A model generated the notes under the pieces. It worked only from the letters and a program-made list of their open reading frames with translations. It was not told the DNA's origin and made no database searches. Of a stretch of 64,000 nt of DNA, positions 1 to 7,223 are shown in pieces. A program made the translations under genes and the position numbers. How positions within the stretch are numbered: the first letter of the stretch is position 1; the number at the start of each line of letters is the position of its first letter. This stretch comes from an uncultured Winogradskyella sp. (GTDB lineage Bacteria > Bacteroidota > Bacteroidia > Flavobacteriales > Flavobacteriaceae), in contig NZ_CANLYI010000004.1 of NCBI RefSeq assembly GCF_947495255.1, positions 1-64,000 of the forward strand, written 5' to 3'.

Positions 1-66
1 ATATTCTATCTGTGATTTATTTGCTAAATTAGTTGCTTAACCACGCAACTAACCATACACAACAAC
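1..66. repeat. Right half of an attC-like palindromic repeat (copy 1, cut by window edge)
   Basis: Only the right arm is inside the window. It differs at about two positions from the right half of the complete copy at 660-787. It ends in a conserved arm (core GCAACTAACCATACAC) followed by AACAACG and the cassette core GTTGGCAA at 67-74. The left arm should lie just upstream of the window. Confidence 0.75.
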
Positions 67-84
67 GTTGGCAACAAGCTGAAA

Positions 85-651
85 ATGAAACACGCATTAA
101 ACATATTACTTCTGATTTTCACTTTGATTTCCTGTAAAAATCAATCGGAATCAAAATCTGAATTGAGCATTGAAACTGCTGAATTGACTAAAGAATTTTC
201 CCAACCCGAAATTCAACAGACCGATTCAATTGCTGAACAGTGGAATTTTATGGTCTTTGAAAAAGGAGGTTGTTTAGGTGGAACACAATATGTTGCAGAA
301 AAAAAGAGAAAAATTCCTACTATGGTTTTTAGCGAAAAGGAATGGGAGAAATTTGAGAAAAATGACAAAACGGAATTGACTGAATTTCTTATAACCAAGC
401 TTTCTGACACAACTAAAACCAAAGTGCATACTTGCCCATTTTTTGGAGCAACAAACGGAGAAATGGCTGTTTATTCACTTCAGCATATTCACAACAAGAA
501 TTGGCTTGAATTTTCGGAATTTAAAGAATATAAGGATAGAGAATACGGGAATGCAACTGACCAACCACAAATGTGGCTACAGAATATTTTAAAAAACGAA
601 AACGAAAGGAAAAAAATAGCGGAATTGTATAAAAACGAACTGAATAAATAA
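85..651 (+). CDS. Cassette-borne lipoprotein of unknown function
   Basis: A 188-residue protein with a lipoprotein signal peptide: a basic start, a hydrophobic stretch and the lipobox LISC with the lipidated Cys at residue 17, so it is probably anchored in a membrane facing the periplasm. The mature part is charged, with a GGCLGGTQ segment and a CPFFGATNG segment, and the two Cys could form a disulfide. I recognise no family. It is the only gene in its cassette: GTTGGCAA at 67-74 just before it is the reverse complement of TTGCCAAC at 660-667 just after it. The ATG at 85 fits the signal peptide. Function is not inferred. Confidence 0.85.
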   Translation: MKHALNILLLIFTLISCKNQSESKSELSIETAELTKEFSQPEIQQTDSIAEQWNFMVFEKGGCLGGTQYVAEKKRKIPTMVFSEKEWEKFEKNDKTELTEFLITKLSDTTKTKVHTCPFFGATNGEMAVYSLQHIHNKNWLEFSEFKEYKDREYGNATDQPQMWLQNILKNENERKKIAELYKNELNK

Positions 652-659
652 AAGCCAGA

Positions 660-787
660 TTGCCAACACCGTGTATAATTAATTGCTTGGTCACTGCCGA
701 CTTACGAACATTCCTGCGGAATATTCTATCTGTGATTTATTTACTAATTTAGTTGCTTAACCACGCAACTAACCATACACAACAACG
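660..787. repeat. attC-like palindromic repeat, complete copy 2
   Basis: Arms 671-691 and 760-780 pair at about 17 of 21 positions (GTGTAT with ATACAC, AATTAATTGC with GCAACTAACC). An inner hairpin (ATTCC-TGC-GGAAT, about 710-722) lies in the loop. The left end TTGCCAAC (660-667) is complementary to the start of the preceding cassette (67-74), as the inverse core of an integron attC site would be. The right end is AACAACG. Confidence 0.8.
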
Positions 788-1014
788 ATGTGGTGAAATT
801 GCCTGCGGCACGTAGAATCGCGTTTTCCAAACGCTTCCTTTCTACTAATTTCACCACATCGTCCACTGTTAATTGCACCTCGTCTAATTTTGTGCTATAT
901 TTAGTCGAGTCTACGAGAGCTCCACACGAAACTAAACACATCAAAGTGTATAGCGAATGAGGCGCAATTATGGCTTCCCATGAGGCGCGCCTCACTTCGC
1001 CATACACAGTGGAC
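787..1014. mobile_element. 228-bp non-coding cassette-like unit, copy A
   Basis: It begins with GATGTGGTGAAATT (787-800), whose exact reverse complement is at 847-860. Between them are nested pairs GTAGAA/TTCTAC and GCGTTT/AAACGC, so the first 74 nt can fold into one long hairpin. The second part has arms GTCCACTGT (861-869) and ACAGTGGAC (1006-1014) and a 12-bp palindrome GAGGCGCGCCTC (982-993). It is more GC-rich than its surroundings. A copy differing at about five positions is at 2540-2767. No convincing gene is present; a minus-strand reading frame crosses it but has no supporting features. Confidence 0.7.
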
Positions 1015-1066
1015 GTTAGCCACAAGTTAATCAAGCTAATCACAATTTATTAAAGAATCTATTTTT

Positions 1067-1900
1067 CTAATTCTTTAGGAAAATATTAATATACTCAGTC
1101 GATAATTTAGGATATTGAAAATGCATTGCGTGACCTGAATCAGGTAAAATAATGTGTTGAATTGTAGGAGCGTTTTTTAAAAGTGGAAACCAATTTTCCG
1201 TAGCGTATGATATATCGTGGTCTGATGAAATAACTAAAATTGGTGTCTGTAAAGTTGTATACTTTTCTCTAAAATTTTCTTTATCCTCTACCACAGATGG
1301 AGCAACAGCAAAATAGCGTTTAAATTCTTCTTCACTAGATGGAATTTTTGAAATATCTATATTAGAATGAATTCTACTTCTAGATTCTTTAGCTGCTTTT
1401 CTACTCTTCACTGATTTAGGTTCATAAAAAATAATAATTTCATCCTCTAAGTCATTTATTGGTTTTAAGGCGTGTTTCAGAAACAAAGGCTCAAGAGGTA
1501 CTTCATTTTTTCCAATTGGATTACTACCTATAATTACAGTTTTTAAAACTCTTGACAAATTCATAAATGTAACATATTGTGCGACCCAACCACCATATGA
1601 CCAACCTAATACAAAAAACTTATCAATCTTTAAATAGTCAGCAAGTTCAATTATTTGACTTGCAATCTTTTTAATATCCATTGGCAATTCACCCTCAGAA
1701 TAGCCTACACCCGAATAATCAAAAGTAATTACAGTATTGTTTTCCGCTAATAAATCTAAAAAAAGCGGGTCCCAAGTATCTAAAGTTCCTCTAAATCTAT
1801 TAGCTAATATAATTGGAATGCCATTACCTCTTTTTCGATAGGCAATTTTAAAATTATCAATATTTGCATATTCTGTCTTAATTGCATTTGAATTTTTCAT
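1067..1900 (-). CDS. Alpha/beta-fold hydrolase
   Basis: A 277-residue cytoplasmic alpha/beta hydrolase with no signal peptide. The nucleophile elbow GWSYGG puts the catalytic Ser at residue 101. The acid is likely Asp227 or Asp229 in SSDHD, and the base is His257 in DSGHAMH. Length and motif spacing fit the esterase, lactonase and haloperoxidase-like branch; the substrate cannot be told. It is transcribed away from an HxlR-type regulator across a 92-bp gap that holds a palindromic operator candidate. Both genes lie in one cassette bounded by GTTAGCCACA (1015-1024) and its reverse complement at 2412-2421. The regulator probably controls this gene. Confidence 0.9.
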   Translation of the reverse strand: MKNSNAIKTEYANIDNFKIAYRKRGNGIPIILANRFRGTLDTWDPLFLDLLAENNTVITFDYSGVGYSEGELPMDIKKIASQIIELADYLKIDKFFVLGWSYGGWVAQYVTFMNLSRVLKTVIIGSNPIGKNEVPLEPLFLKHALKPINDLEDEIIIFYEPKSVKSRKAAKESRSRIHSNIDISKIPSSEEEFKRYFAVAPSVVEDKENFREKYTTLQTPILVISSDHDISYATENWFPLLKNAPTIQHIILPDSGHAMHFQYPKLSTEYINIFLKN

Positions 1901-1936
1901 CTCTTAAAATTTTATATTATATATTTACTTTCGATT

Positions 1937-1978
1937 TGCAAGTGCTAATATACAAATTCACTTGCATAATGCAAGTGC
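1937..1978. promoter_or_regulatory. Candidate HxlR operator: palindrome plus half-site
   Basis: A perfect 19-bp palindrome CACTTGCATAATGCAAGTG lies at 1959-1977. Its right half TGCAAGTGC recurs as a direct repeat at 1937-1945, 33 bp away. The site lies in the divergent gap between the hydrolase and the HxlR-type regulator, where such a regulator would be expected to bind. Confidence 0.6.
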
Positions 1979-1992
1979 TTTAAAAATAATTT

Positions 1993-2406
1993 ATGTCAAA
2001 AGATAAAGAAAGGTCGAATTGTCCCATAAGTTGCTCTCTTGATTTATGGGGAGATAAGTGGTCATTAATAATCATTCGTGATTTAATGTTTGCCAAACAA
2101 TGTACTTATGGTGATTTTTTAAAATCAGAAGAAAAAATATCAACCAACATTTTAGCCTCAAGATTAAAAACTTTAGAACAGAATAAGATAATTGAGAAAC
2201 TCGAACATCCAAATAGCAAATCAAAAGTGTTATATAAACTCACTAAAAAAGGAATTGATTTGCTTCCTGTACTTATTGAAATTAATTTATGGGGAGGAAA
2301 ATATTTTTCTGACATTCCTGATAAAACAAAAACACTATTAAAAGAGGTTAAAAAAGATAAAACAGCTTTTCTTAAAAGAACAATAAAGAAATTAGCAGAT
2401 AGTTAA
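1993..2406 (+). CDS. HxlR-family winged-helix transcriptional regulator
   Basis: A 137-residue regulator with the HxlR signature near its start: Cys10-Pro followed by LDLWGDKWSLIIIRDL (residues 16-31). A winged helix-turn-helix with ISTNILASRLKTLEQ as recognition region follows, then a wing with a KVLYKLTKKG segment. HxlR proteins bind as dimers to palindromes and often respond to electrophiles through the conserved Cys; that role is family knowledge only. It is divergent from the alpha/beta hydrolase, with the palindrome at 1959-1977 between them, so autoregulation and control of the hydrolase are the natural inference. It is the last gene before the repeat at 2412. Confidence 0.9.
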   Translation: MSKDKERSNCPISCSLDLWGDKWSLIIIRDLMFAKQCTYGDFLKSEEKISTNILASRLKTLEQNKIIEKLEHPNSKSKVLYKLTKKGIDLLPVLIEINLWGGKYFSDIPDKTKTLLKEVKKDKTAFLKRTIKKLADS

Positions 2407-2411
2407 AAACC

Positions 2412-2540
2412 TGTGGCTAACACTGTATATAATTTATTGCTTGGTTCTAGCCTACTTACGAAAATCCTCGCGGATTTTCTATTAGGTTTTTATTTGTTAA
2501 CTTAGTTGCTTAACCACGCAACAAACCATATACAAACACG
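2412..2540. repeat. attC-like palindromic repeat, complete copy 3
   Basis: Arms 2424-2445 and 2513-2534 pair at about 18 of 22 positions. Compared with the copy at 660-787, at least two changes in the left arm are matched by compensating changes in the right arm, so the folded structure rather than the bare sequence is kept. The inner hairpin is AAAATCC-TCGC-GGATTTT (about 2460-2477). The left end TGTGGCTAAC is complementary to the cassette start at 1015-1024. Confidence 0.8.
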
Positions 2541-2767
2541 ATGTGGTGAAATTGCCTGCGGCACGTAGAATCGCGTTTTCCAAACGCTTCCTTTCTACTA
2601 ATTTCACCACATCGTCCACTGTTAATTGCACCTCGTCTAATTTTGTGCTATATTTAGTCGAGTCTACGTGAACTCCACACGAAACTACACACATCAAAGT
2701 GTATAGCGAATGAGGCGCAATTATGCCTTCCCGTGAGGCGCGCCTCACTTCGCCATACACAGTGGAC
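2540..2767. mobile_element. 228-bp non-coding cassette-like unit, copy B
   Basis: Same length as the unit at 787-1014 and about 98% identical to it. The terminal pair is GATGTGGTGAAATT (2540-2553) with its reverse complement at 2600-2613. Like copy A, it starts directly at the right end of an attC-like repeat and leads directly into the ACGTT core of the next gene cassette (2767). The identity to copy A ends at the cassette boundaries, which suggests it moved as a unit. Confidence 0.7.
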
Positions 2768-2798
2768 GTTGTGCTTCAATACCAGAAACCACTAACCA

Positions 2799-3542
2799 AT
2801 GATAAAATTCTTTAGAAAAATTAGACAAAAAACGCTGATTGAAAATAAATTCAGTAAATATCTACTTTATGCCATTGGAGAGATTATTCTTGTAGTTATT
2901 GGAATTTTGATTGCTCTTTCAATAAATAATAGGAACGAAAACCGAAAACTTGAAGAAAAAAGAGTAATATATTACCAACAACTTATAATAGATTTAAAAA
3001 GTGACAAAGCGTATGCTAAAAGTTTAATTTCAACTTTTGAAGATTATTTAAAAACATATGAAGATTATACGGAAACCTTTGAAGAACCTAGTTTAAATGC
3101 TACTAAAACCTTGCATAATCTACGTAATGTAAAATATACTGTTGTGCTTATGGACTTTGAGACAAACACTATTAACACCCTAATAAATTCGGGAGACATA
3201 AGTCTTTTACCACAAGAAATCAATAATAGTTTGACAACTTATTTGGGACGTCAAAACAAAATGATTGACGGAAATAATGGAAACGTAAAGGAATTAGTTG
3301 GAATGCTACGAAATGCATCCACGCTTGGAGGAAATATATCTTTAAGAAAAAGGCTAGAAATTCAGCCAGAATTAAATGATGAATTAAAAATTACGGACAA
3401 TCAACCTCAATTAATTCTTGTACTCGAAGCTTTTCATTTATGGAATACGAATACTTCAACTACATCTATTAAACGACTTAATGATTTAATTGAGGATGCT
3501 GATGCAACTATAGATAGTATTGATAAAGAATTAAATAAATAA
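2799..3542 (+). CDS. DUF6090 family membrane-anchored protein
   Basis: A 247-residue protein of the DUF6090 type, common in marine Bacteroidota. The N-terminus MIKFFRKIRQKTL is followed by one transmembrane helix (about residues 25-44, YAIGEIILVVIGILIALSIN), then a long soluble region with predicted coiled-coil character (NENRKLEEKRV onward). No catalytic motif is visible and the family function is unknown. It is the only gene in a cassette bounded by GTTGTGCTT (2768-2776) and its reverse complement AAGCACAAC (3546-3554). Members of this family are often found as scattered single genes, which would fit carriage on cassettes. Confidence 0.85.
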   Translation: MIKFFRKIRQKTLIENKFSKYLLYAIGEIILVVIGILIALSINNRNENRKLEEKRVIYYQQLIIDLKSDKAYAKSLISTFEDYLKTYEDYTETFEEPSLNATKTLHNLRNVKYTVVLMDFETNTINTLINSGDISLLPQEINNSLTTYLGRQNKMIDGNNGNVKELVGMLRNASTLGGNISLRKRLEIQPELNDELKITDNQPQLILVLEAFHLWNTNTSTTSIKRLNDLIEDADATIDSIDKELNK

Positions 3543-3545
3543 CGA

Positions 3546-3675
3546 AAGCACAACACCGTGTATATTTAATTGCTTCATTGAGCTTACTTGCGAAAATTCC
3601 TGCGGAATTTTCACGGGTTCGTAAAAGTTTGCTAAATTAGTTGCTTAACCACGCAACTAACCATATACAATCACG
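3546..3675. repeat. attC-like palindromic repeat, complete copy 4
   Basis: The left end AAGCACAAC (3546-3554) pairs with the cassette start at 2768-2776. The arms GTATAT..TTAATTGC and GCAACTAACCATATAC pair with a small bulge. The inner hairpin AAAATTCC-TGC-GGAATTTT lies at about 3593-3611. The right end is followed by the core GTTGTGCTT at 3675-3683. Confidence 0.8.
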
Positions 3676-3773
3676 TTGTGCTTAATTTAAAAACATTACT
3701 CGAATTTATCACAAAAAAATCAATTCAATTAATTAAACTGTTTTTTCTACTTGAATTCATCAGTTTCCCTAAT

Positions 3774-4388
3774 TTAATTGGTAACTATTACCCATTTTTT
3801 TAAACTTTCTTCAGTTTCAGATGAAAGCTCCAAGGTTAGCGAACGAAACATATAGATACCAGCAACGCCACTTGTATTTCCTGCGGCCAGGCAAAGGTTA
3901 GTATCTGCCTCTGGATTAAATTCTCCACTATTTTCGTCATAAATAAACTTCTGATCAGATGAATCTGTATTACTTTCAACAAGGTTTAAGCTCATACCTT
4001 CAGCAGGTCCTCCTAGCATTTCTATACAAAAACCCGTAAACTCTACTGAGCAAATCTGAAGAGTCTCTTCATTATAAATAAATTGCACATCACCACCAGT
4101 AGGCTTACAAGAATGTGTATGAAGATTTTCACTGAAGCCATTGCCTTGTGTATCTATGCACCATCCTAATTGATCCTGTTCGTCCAAATTATCTGCAAGA
4201 TGAATAAGAGGTGTAGGACTTTGGATAATGGGCTCATTCAATTCCGGTTCTTCGAGTACAACTGTATTACTATCTTCATCATCTGAGCCACAACTCCATA
4301 AAAAAGCAAAAATTATTACAACGAATAAGCATAATCCTTTTGCAGGATAAGACTTTACTTTTTTTACATACGCTTTATTTTTTTTCAT
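3774..4388 (-). CDS. Ricin-B-lectin-like lipoprotein
   Basis: A 204-residue lipoprotein with a basic N-terminus, a hydrophobic stretch and the lipobox LWSC (Cys33), followed by an acidic SDDEDS stretch typical of surface-exposed Bacteroidota lipoproteins. From about residue 60 on there are three similar segments (GWCIDTQG, GFCIEMLG, NLCLAAGN), each followed by a [QK]FIY-like strand. This resembles a beta-trefoil ricin-B carbohydrate-binding domain. Binding of a glycan is inferred from that resemblance only. The gene lies in the cassette between the repeats at 3546-3675 and 4621, in the opposite orientation to the other cassette genes. Confidence 0.75.
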   Translation of the reverse strand: MKKNKAYVKKVKSYPAKGLCLFVVIIFAFLWSCGSDDEDSNTVVLEEPELNEPIIQSPTPLIHLADNLDEQDQLGWCIDTQGNGFSENLHTHSCKPTGGDVQFIYNEETLQICSVEFTGFCIEMLGGPAEGMSLNLVESNTDSSDQKFIYDENSGEFNPEADTNLCLAAGNTSGVAGIYMFRSLTLELSSETEESLKKWVIVTN

Positions 4389-4804
4389 ATAATATATTTT
4401 AGTTACTCAATAGAAGTAAGACTTTACTTTAACTAAAAGGTTTAATCAACAATTAAAATAAAAAGAAATAGAAATCGAATTGAGTGAGGGAAAAGTGATA
4501 TCGTCCAATCCTATATCTCTACTAAAAATACTACGGAATAAAACTCTATTTCTAATTTACAAAGTTTATATACCTTTAAAATGCTTAAAAAAAATATAGA
4601 ATTGAAAAACTAAAACTATACACAACACCGTGTACAATTAATTACCTAGCTATAGACTACTCGCCAAAATCCTCAAAGATTTCCTATTCGGTTTGTATTT
4701 GCTAAATTAGGTGTTTTAAATACGTAACACCAGAGCACAGTAAACAGACAAAGCAAAACATATACAATAACCTTATACCAAATTAAAAAATAAAAAGATT
4801 CATC
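4389..4804. other. Intergenic region holding a decayed repeat copy
   Basis: Between the ricin-like lipoprotein (leftward) and the DTW-domain gene (rightward). Apart from the decayed attC-like repeat at about 4621-4750 it is AT-rich and shows no reading frame or terminator I can support. Confidence 0.6.
4621..4750. repeat. attC-like repeat, decayed copy 5
   Basis: The left arm is well kept (CACAACACCGTGTACAATTAATTACC) up to the inner hairpin remnant AAAATCC-TCAA-AGATTT. The shared motif TTTGCTAAATTAGGTG is recognisable, but the right arm has diverged and can no longer form the full stem. CACAAC at 4621-4626 still complements GTTGTG at 3675-3680. Confidence 0.6.
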
Positions 4805-5530
4805 TTGCAAGTAGATACAAAAAATCCAAGAATCCAATGTTACAAGTGCATGAGGCCCTCAAGCACTTGTATTTGTAAACACATTAGTACTTTCCAGACT
4901 AAGACCCGTTTTATTATTCTTATGCACCCTAAGGAGTACAAAAAAGAAAAAAACGGAACAGGACACATGACGAAGCTTCAACTTGAAAATTCAGAGATTA
5001 TAGTTGGTGTCGATTTCTCCAATGATAATCGCGTAAATGAAATACTGGCTAATGACAGTAATTCTTCTTTTTTACTTTATCCAGGAAAGGATAATTTCAA
5101 CTTATCGGCAAGAAAAAGTTCAGAAATGAATTCTTTTATGGGTAAAAATCCACATATCTTTCTTATTGATGGCACATGGCCTTGTGCTCGTAAAATGCTT
5201 AAACTAAGTAAGAACTTGCAAAAACTAAAAAGAGTGAGCTTTGATAATAACATAAAATCAAAATTTATTATAAAGCAACAGCCAGAATCGCTTTGCCTTA
5301 GCACTATTGAGTCCGTCTATACCGTTTTAAATTTACTTAACGAAGGCAACTTAGAACAATGTGACACAAAGGACTTTCTTATTCCTTTTGAAAAAATGAT
5401 TGAGTATCAACTCGACTATATGCTAAACCCTAATAGTAAAAACTATTGTCCAACCGCAAACAGAACAATTATTCCCAAGAATATGTATAAAAAAAATACA
5501 GAAAGAAATATTATTTTCGAACAAGAATAG
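4805..5530 (+). CDS. DTW domain protein, probable tRNA-uridine aminocarboxypropyltransferase
   Basis: A 241-residue DTW-domain protein. The family (TapT/YfiP) transfers the aminocarboxypropyl group of S-adenosylmethionine to a tRNA uridine (acp3U). Visible features are an N-terminal zinc-binding-like cluster (CYKCMRPSSTCIC, residues 12-24), a nucleotide-binding strand with MHPKEY, the signature DGTWPCARKML in the middle, and the QQPESLCLSTIE segment. The start is a TTG at 4805; the next in-frame ATG would delete the first two Cys of the cluster, so TTG is preferred. It lies just after the decayed repeat, and a link to the cassette array is uncertain. Confidence 0.8.
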   Translation: MQVDTKNPRIQCYKCMRPSSTCICKHISTFQTKTRFIILMHPKEYKKEKNGTGHMTKLQLENSEIIVGVDFSNDNRVNEILANDSNSSFLLYPGKDNFNLSARKSSEMNSFMGKNPHIFLIDGTWPCARKMLKLSKNLQKLKRVSFDNNIKSKFIIKQQPESLCLSTIESVYTVLNLLNEGNLEQCDTKDFLIPFEKMIEYQLDYMLNPNSKNYCPTANRTIIPKNMYKKNTERNIIFEQE

Positions 5531-5701
5531 ACTAATTAAGAATAATAAAAATCTCATATTCAATTAAGTGAATAATAAATGGAAAACATATAATCCTCAG
5601 TGACTTGTTAAAATAGCAAATGAGCAAATTCTTATCACAAAAACTCATTCGGTATTATCTAACAAAACTGAACTAGTAACAAATTGATTACCAAAAACTG
5701 T

Positions 5702-6265
5702 ATGGAAATAAACCAAATTATTGATACTATTTATCCGTTAACAACAAAAGCAAAAAACTTGTTAACGGAATCAATAATTGAAACCAAGTTTCCAAAAGGC
5801 CATATTTTATTTAGAGCAAATAAAATTGAAACCAATATTTATTTTATTAAAAAAGGAATAGCAAGAGCATATGCTTTTTCAGATGATAATCAAATTACGT
5901 TTTGGTTTGGCAAAGAAGGAGATCCTATAGTATCAATGCAAAGTCATGTTAACAATCAAAAAGGATATGAAGATGTAGAATTATTAGAAGATTGCGAACT
6001 CTACGAATTAAAAACAGAAAAACTTCAAAAACTCTTTTTAGAAGACATTCAAATTGCAAATTGGGGACGTAAATTTTCAGAATTAGAACTTATTAAATCA
6101 GAAGAGCGCCTTATTTCTTTACAATTTAATACCGCAACCCAAAGGTATTTAGCACTTCTTAAAAATTACCCTAGCATTATACAACGTGTACAACTATCTC
6201 ATATCGCATCCTATTTAGGCATTACCCAAGTTAGTTTAAGTAGAATTAGAGCCAACATAAAATAA
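5702..6265 (+). CDS. Crp/Fnr family transcriptional regulator
   Basis: A regulator of 187 residues from the ATG at 5702; a TTG six codons upstream is possible but less likely. The first 115 residues form a cyclic-nucleotide-binding-like beta-roll (FPKGHILFRAN, then YFIKKGIARAY). The C-terminus has a helix-turn-helix, LSHIASYLGITQVSLSRIR. This is the short flavobacterial Crp type whose ligand is usually unknown. It is followed after about 150 bp by a same-strand group of DJ-1/PfpI, ACT and SMR genes, which it may control. No operator is recognised. Confidence 0.85.
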   Translation: MEINQIIDTIYPLTTKAKNLLTESIIETKFPKGHILFRANKIETNIYFIKKGIARAYAFSDDNQITFWFGKEGDPIVSMQSHVNNQKGYEDVELLEDCELYELKTEKLQKLFLEDIQIANWGRKFSELELIKSEERLISLQFNTATQRYLALLKNYPSIIQRVQLSHIASYLGITQVSLSRIRANIK

Positions 6266-6413
6266 ATCTCGTTTTTATCATTTGTTAAATGGTTTCTCGC
6301 AAATGTTTAAGACTTTTGCCTTGTAGTATTATTCTATTTTGGAGGTTCTAAAATTATTTTCACCTTCTCATAAATGGAATAATCTAAAACATTATTTTAA
6401 AATAAATTTAGAG

Positions 6414-7223
6414 ATGTCAAAAACGATTAAAATTAAAACGCTTCTTTTTCTATCCTTGTTTACAGTTGTTCTTATAGGCTGTAATAATAAAAGTAACTCA
6501 GAGAAATCAACTGTAAAAACAGAAACGAAAGCACTAAAAAAGATATTATTTGTAGTAACAAGCCATAGTGAAAAAGGAGATACAGGAGAAAAAACAGGAT
6601 ACTATCTCGGTGAAGTTTCTCATCCTTGGGATGTATTGCATACTGCTGGTTACGAAATAGATTTTGTAAGCCCACAAGGTGGAAAAGCACCTTTAGACGC
6701 CTTTGACATGACGGATGCTATCAATAAGAAATTTTGGGATAACAACATGTATCGAAACAAAATTGAAAATACCAAAAAACCGAACGAAGTAAATCCAGAT
6801 GATTATGTAGCCATCCATTATGCAGGTGGTCATGGTGCTATGTGGGATTTTGCAGACAACTCAGAAATTGCAGATATAGCAAAGCAGATATATGAAAACA
6901 ATGGTGTAGTAAGCGCTGTGTGCCATGGACCTGCTGGTCTTGTAAATATTAAATTAAGTAACGGATCATATCTTGTAGATGGTAAAAAAGTAAACGCATT
7001 TACAAATGAAGAAGAGGTTAAAGTAAAACTTGAAAATGTCGTTCCGTTTTTACTAGAAGATCAATTAATAGCGCATGGTGCTATTTTCGAAAAGTCAGCA
7101 CCTTTTACTAAGCACGTTGTTACTGACCAAAGACTGGTAACAGGCCAAAACCCGCAATCTGCTCATAGTGTTGGACAGGCTACCTTAAATGAGCTACTAA
7201 GACTCAATAAAAGCGCTGAATAA
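6414..7223 (+). CDS. DJ-1/PfpI family lipoprotein (Hsp31-like glutamine amidotransferase fold)
   Basis: A type 1 glutamine-amidotransferase-like protein of 269 residues from the ATG at 6414; the longer frame from 6339 would bury the signal peptide. The lipobox LIGC puts the lipid Cys at 23, which is unusual because most DJ-1 relatives are cytoplasmic. Active-site residues are Glu67 in GEVSHPW, the GGHGAMWDF loop (138-146), and the nucleophile Cys170-His171 in AVCHGPAG. Relatives act as glyoxalase III, deglycase-like or chaperone proteins; which applies here is open. It abuts the next gene: TAA ends at 7223 and the next ATG is at 7224. Confidence 0.87.
   Translation: MSKTIKIKTLLFLSLFTVVLIGCNNKSNSEKSTVKTETKALKKILFVVTSHSEKGDTGEKTGYYLGEVSHPWDVLHTAGYEIDFVSPQGGKAPLDAFDMTDAINKKFWDNNMYRNKIENTKKPNEVNPDDYVAIHYAGGHGAMWDFADNSEIADIAKQIYENNGVVSAVCHGPAGLVNIKLSNGSYLVDGKKVNAFTNEEEVKVKLENVVPFLLEDQLIAHGAIFEKSAPFTKHVVTDQRLVTGQNPQSAHSVGQATLNELLRLNKSAE

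Noticed and set aside
744..1043. Minus-strand frame across the 228-bp unit (99 residues)
   Set aside because: It is read from palindromic repeat DNA. The corresponding frame in copy B (2497-2760) differs mostly at amino-acid-changing positions, which argues against coding. No start context or family supports it.
1..4800. CRISPR array
   Set aside because: The repeats are about 130 bp, imperfect palindromes with gene-size spacing and no cas genes, which does not fit CRISPR.
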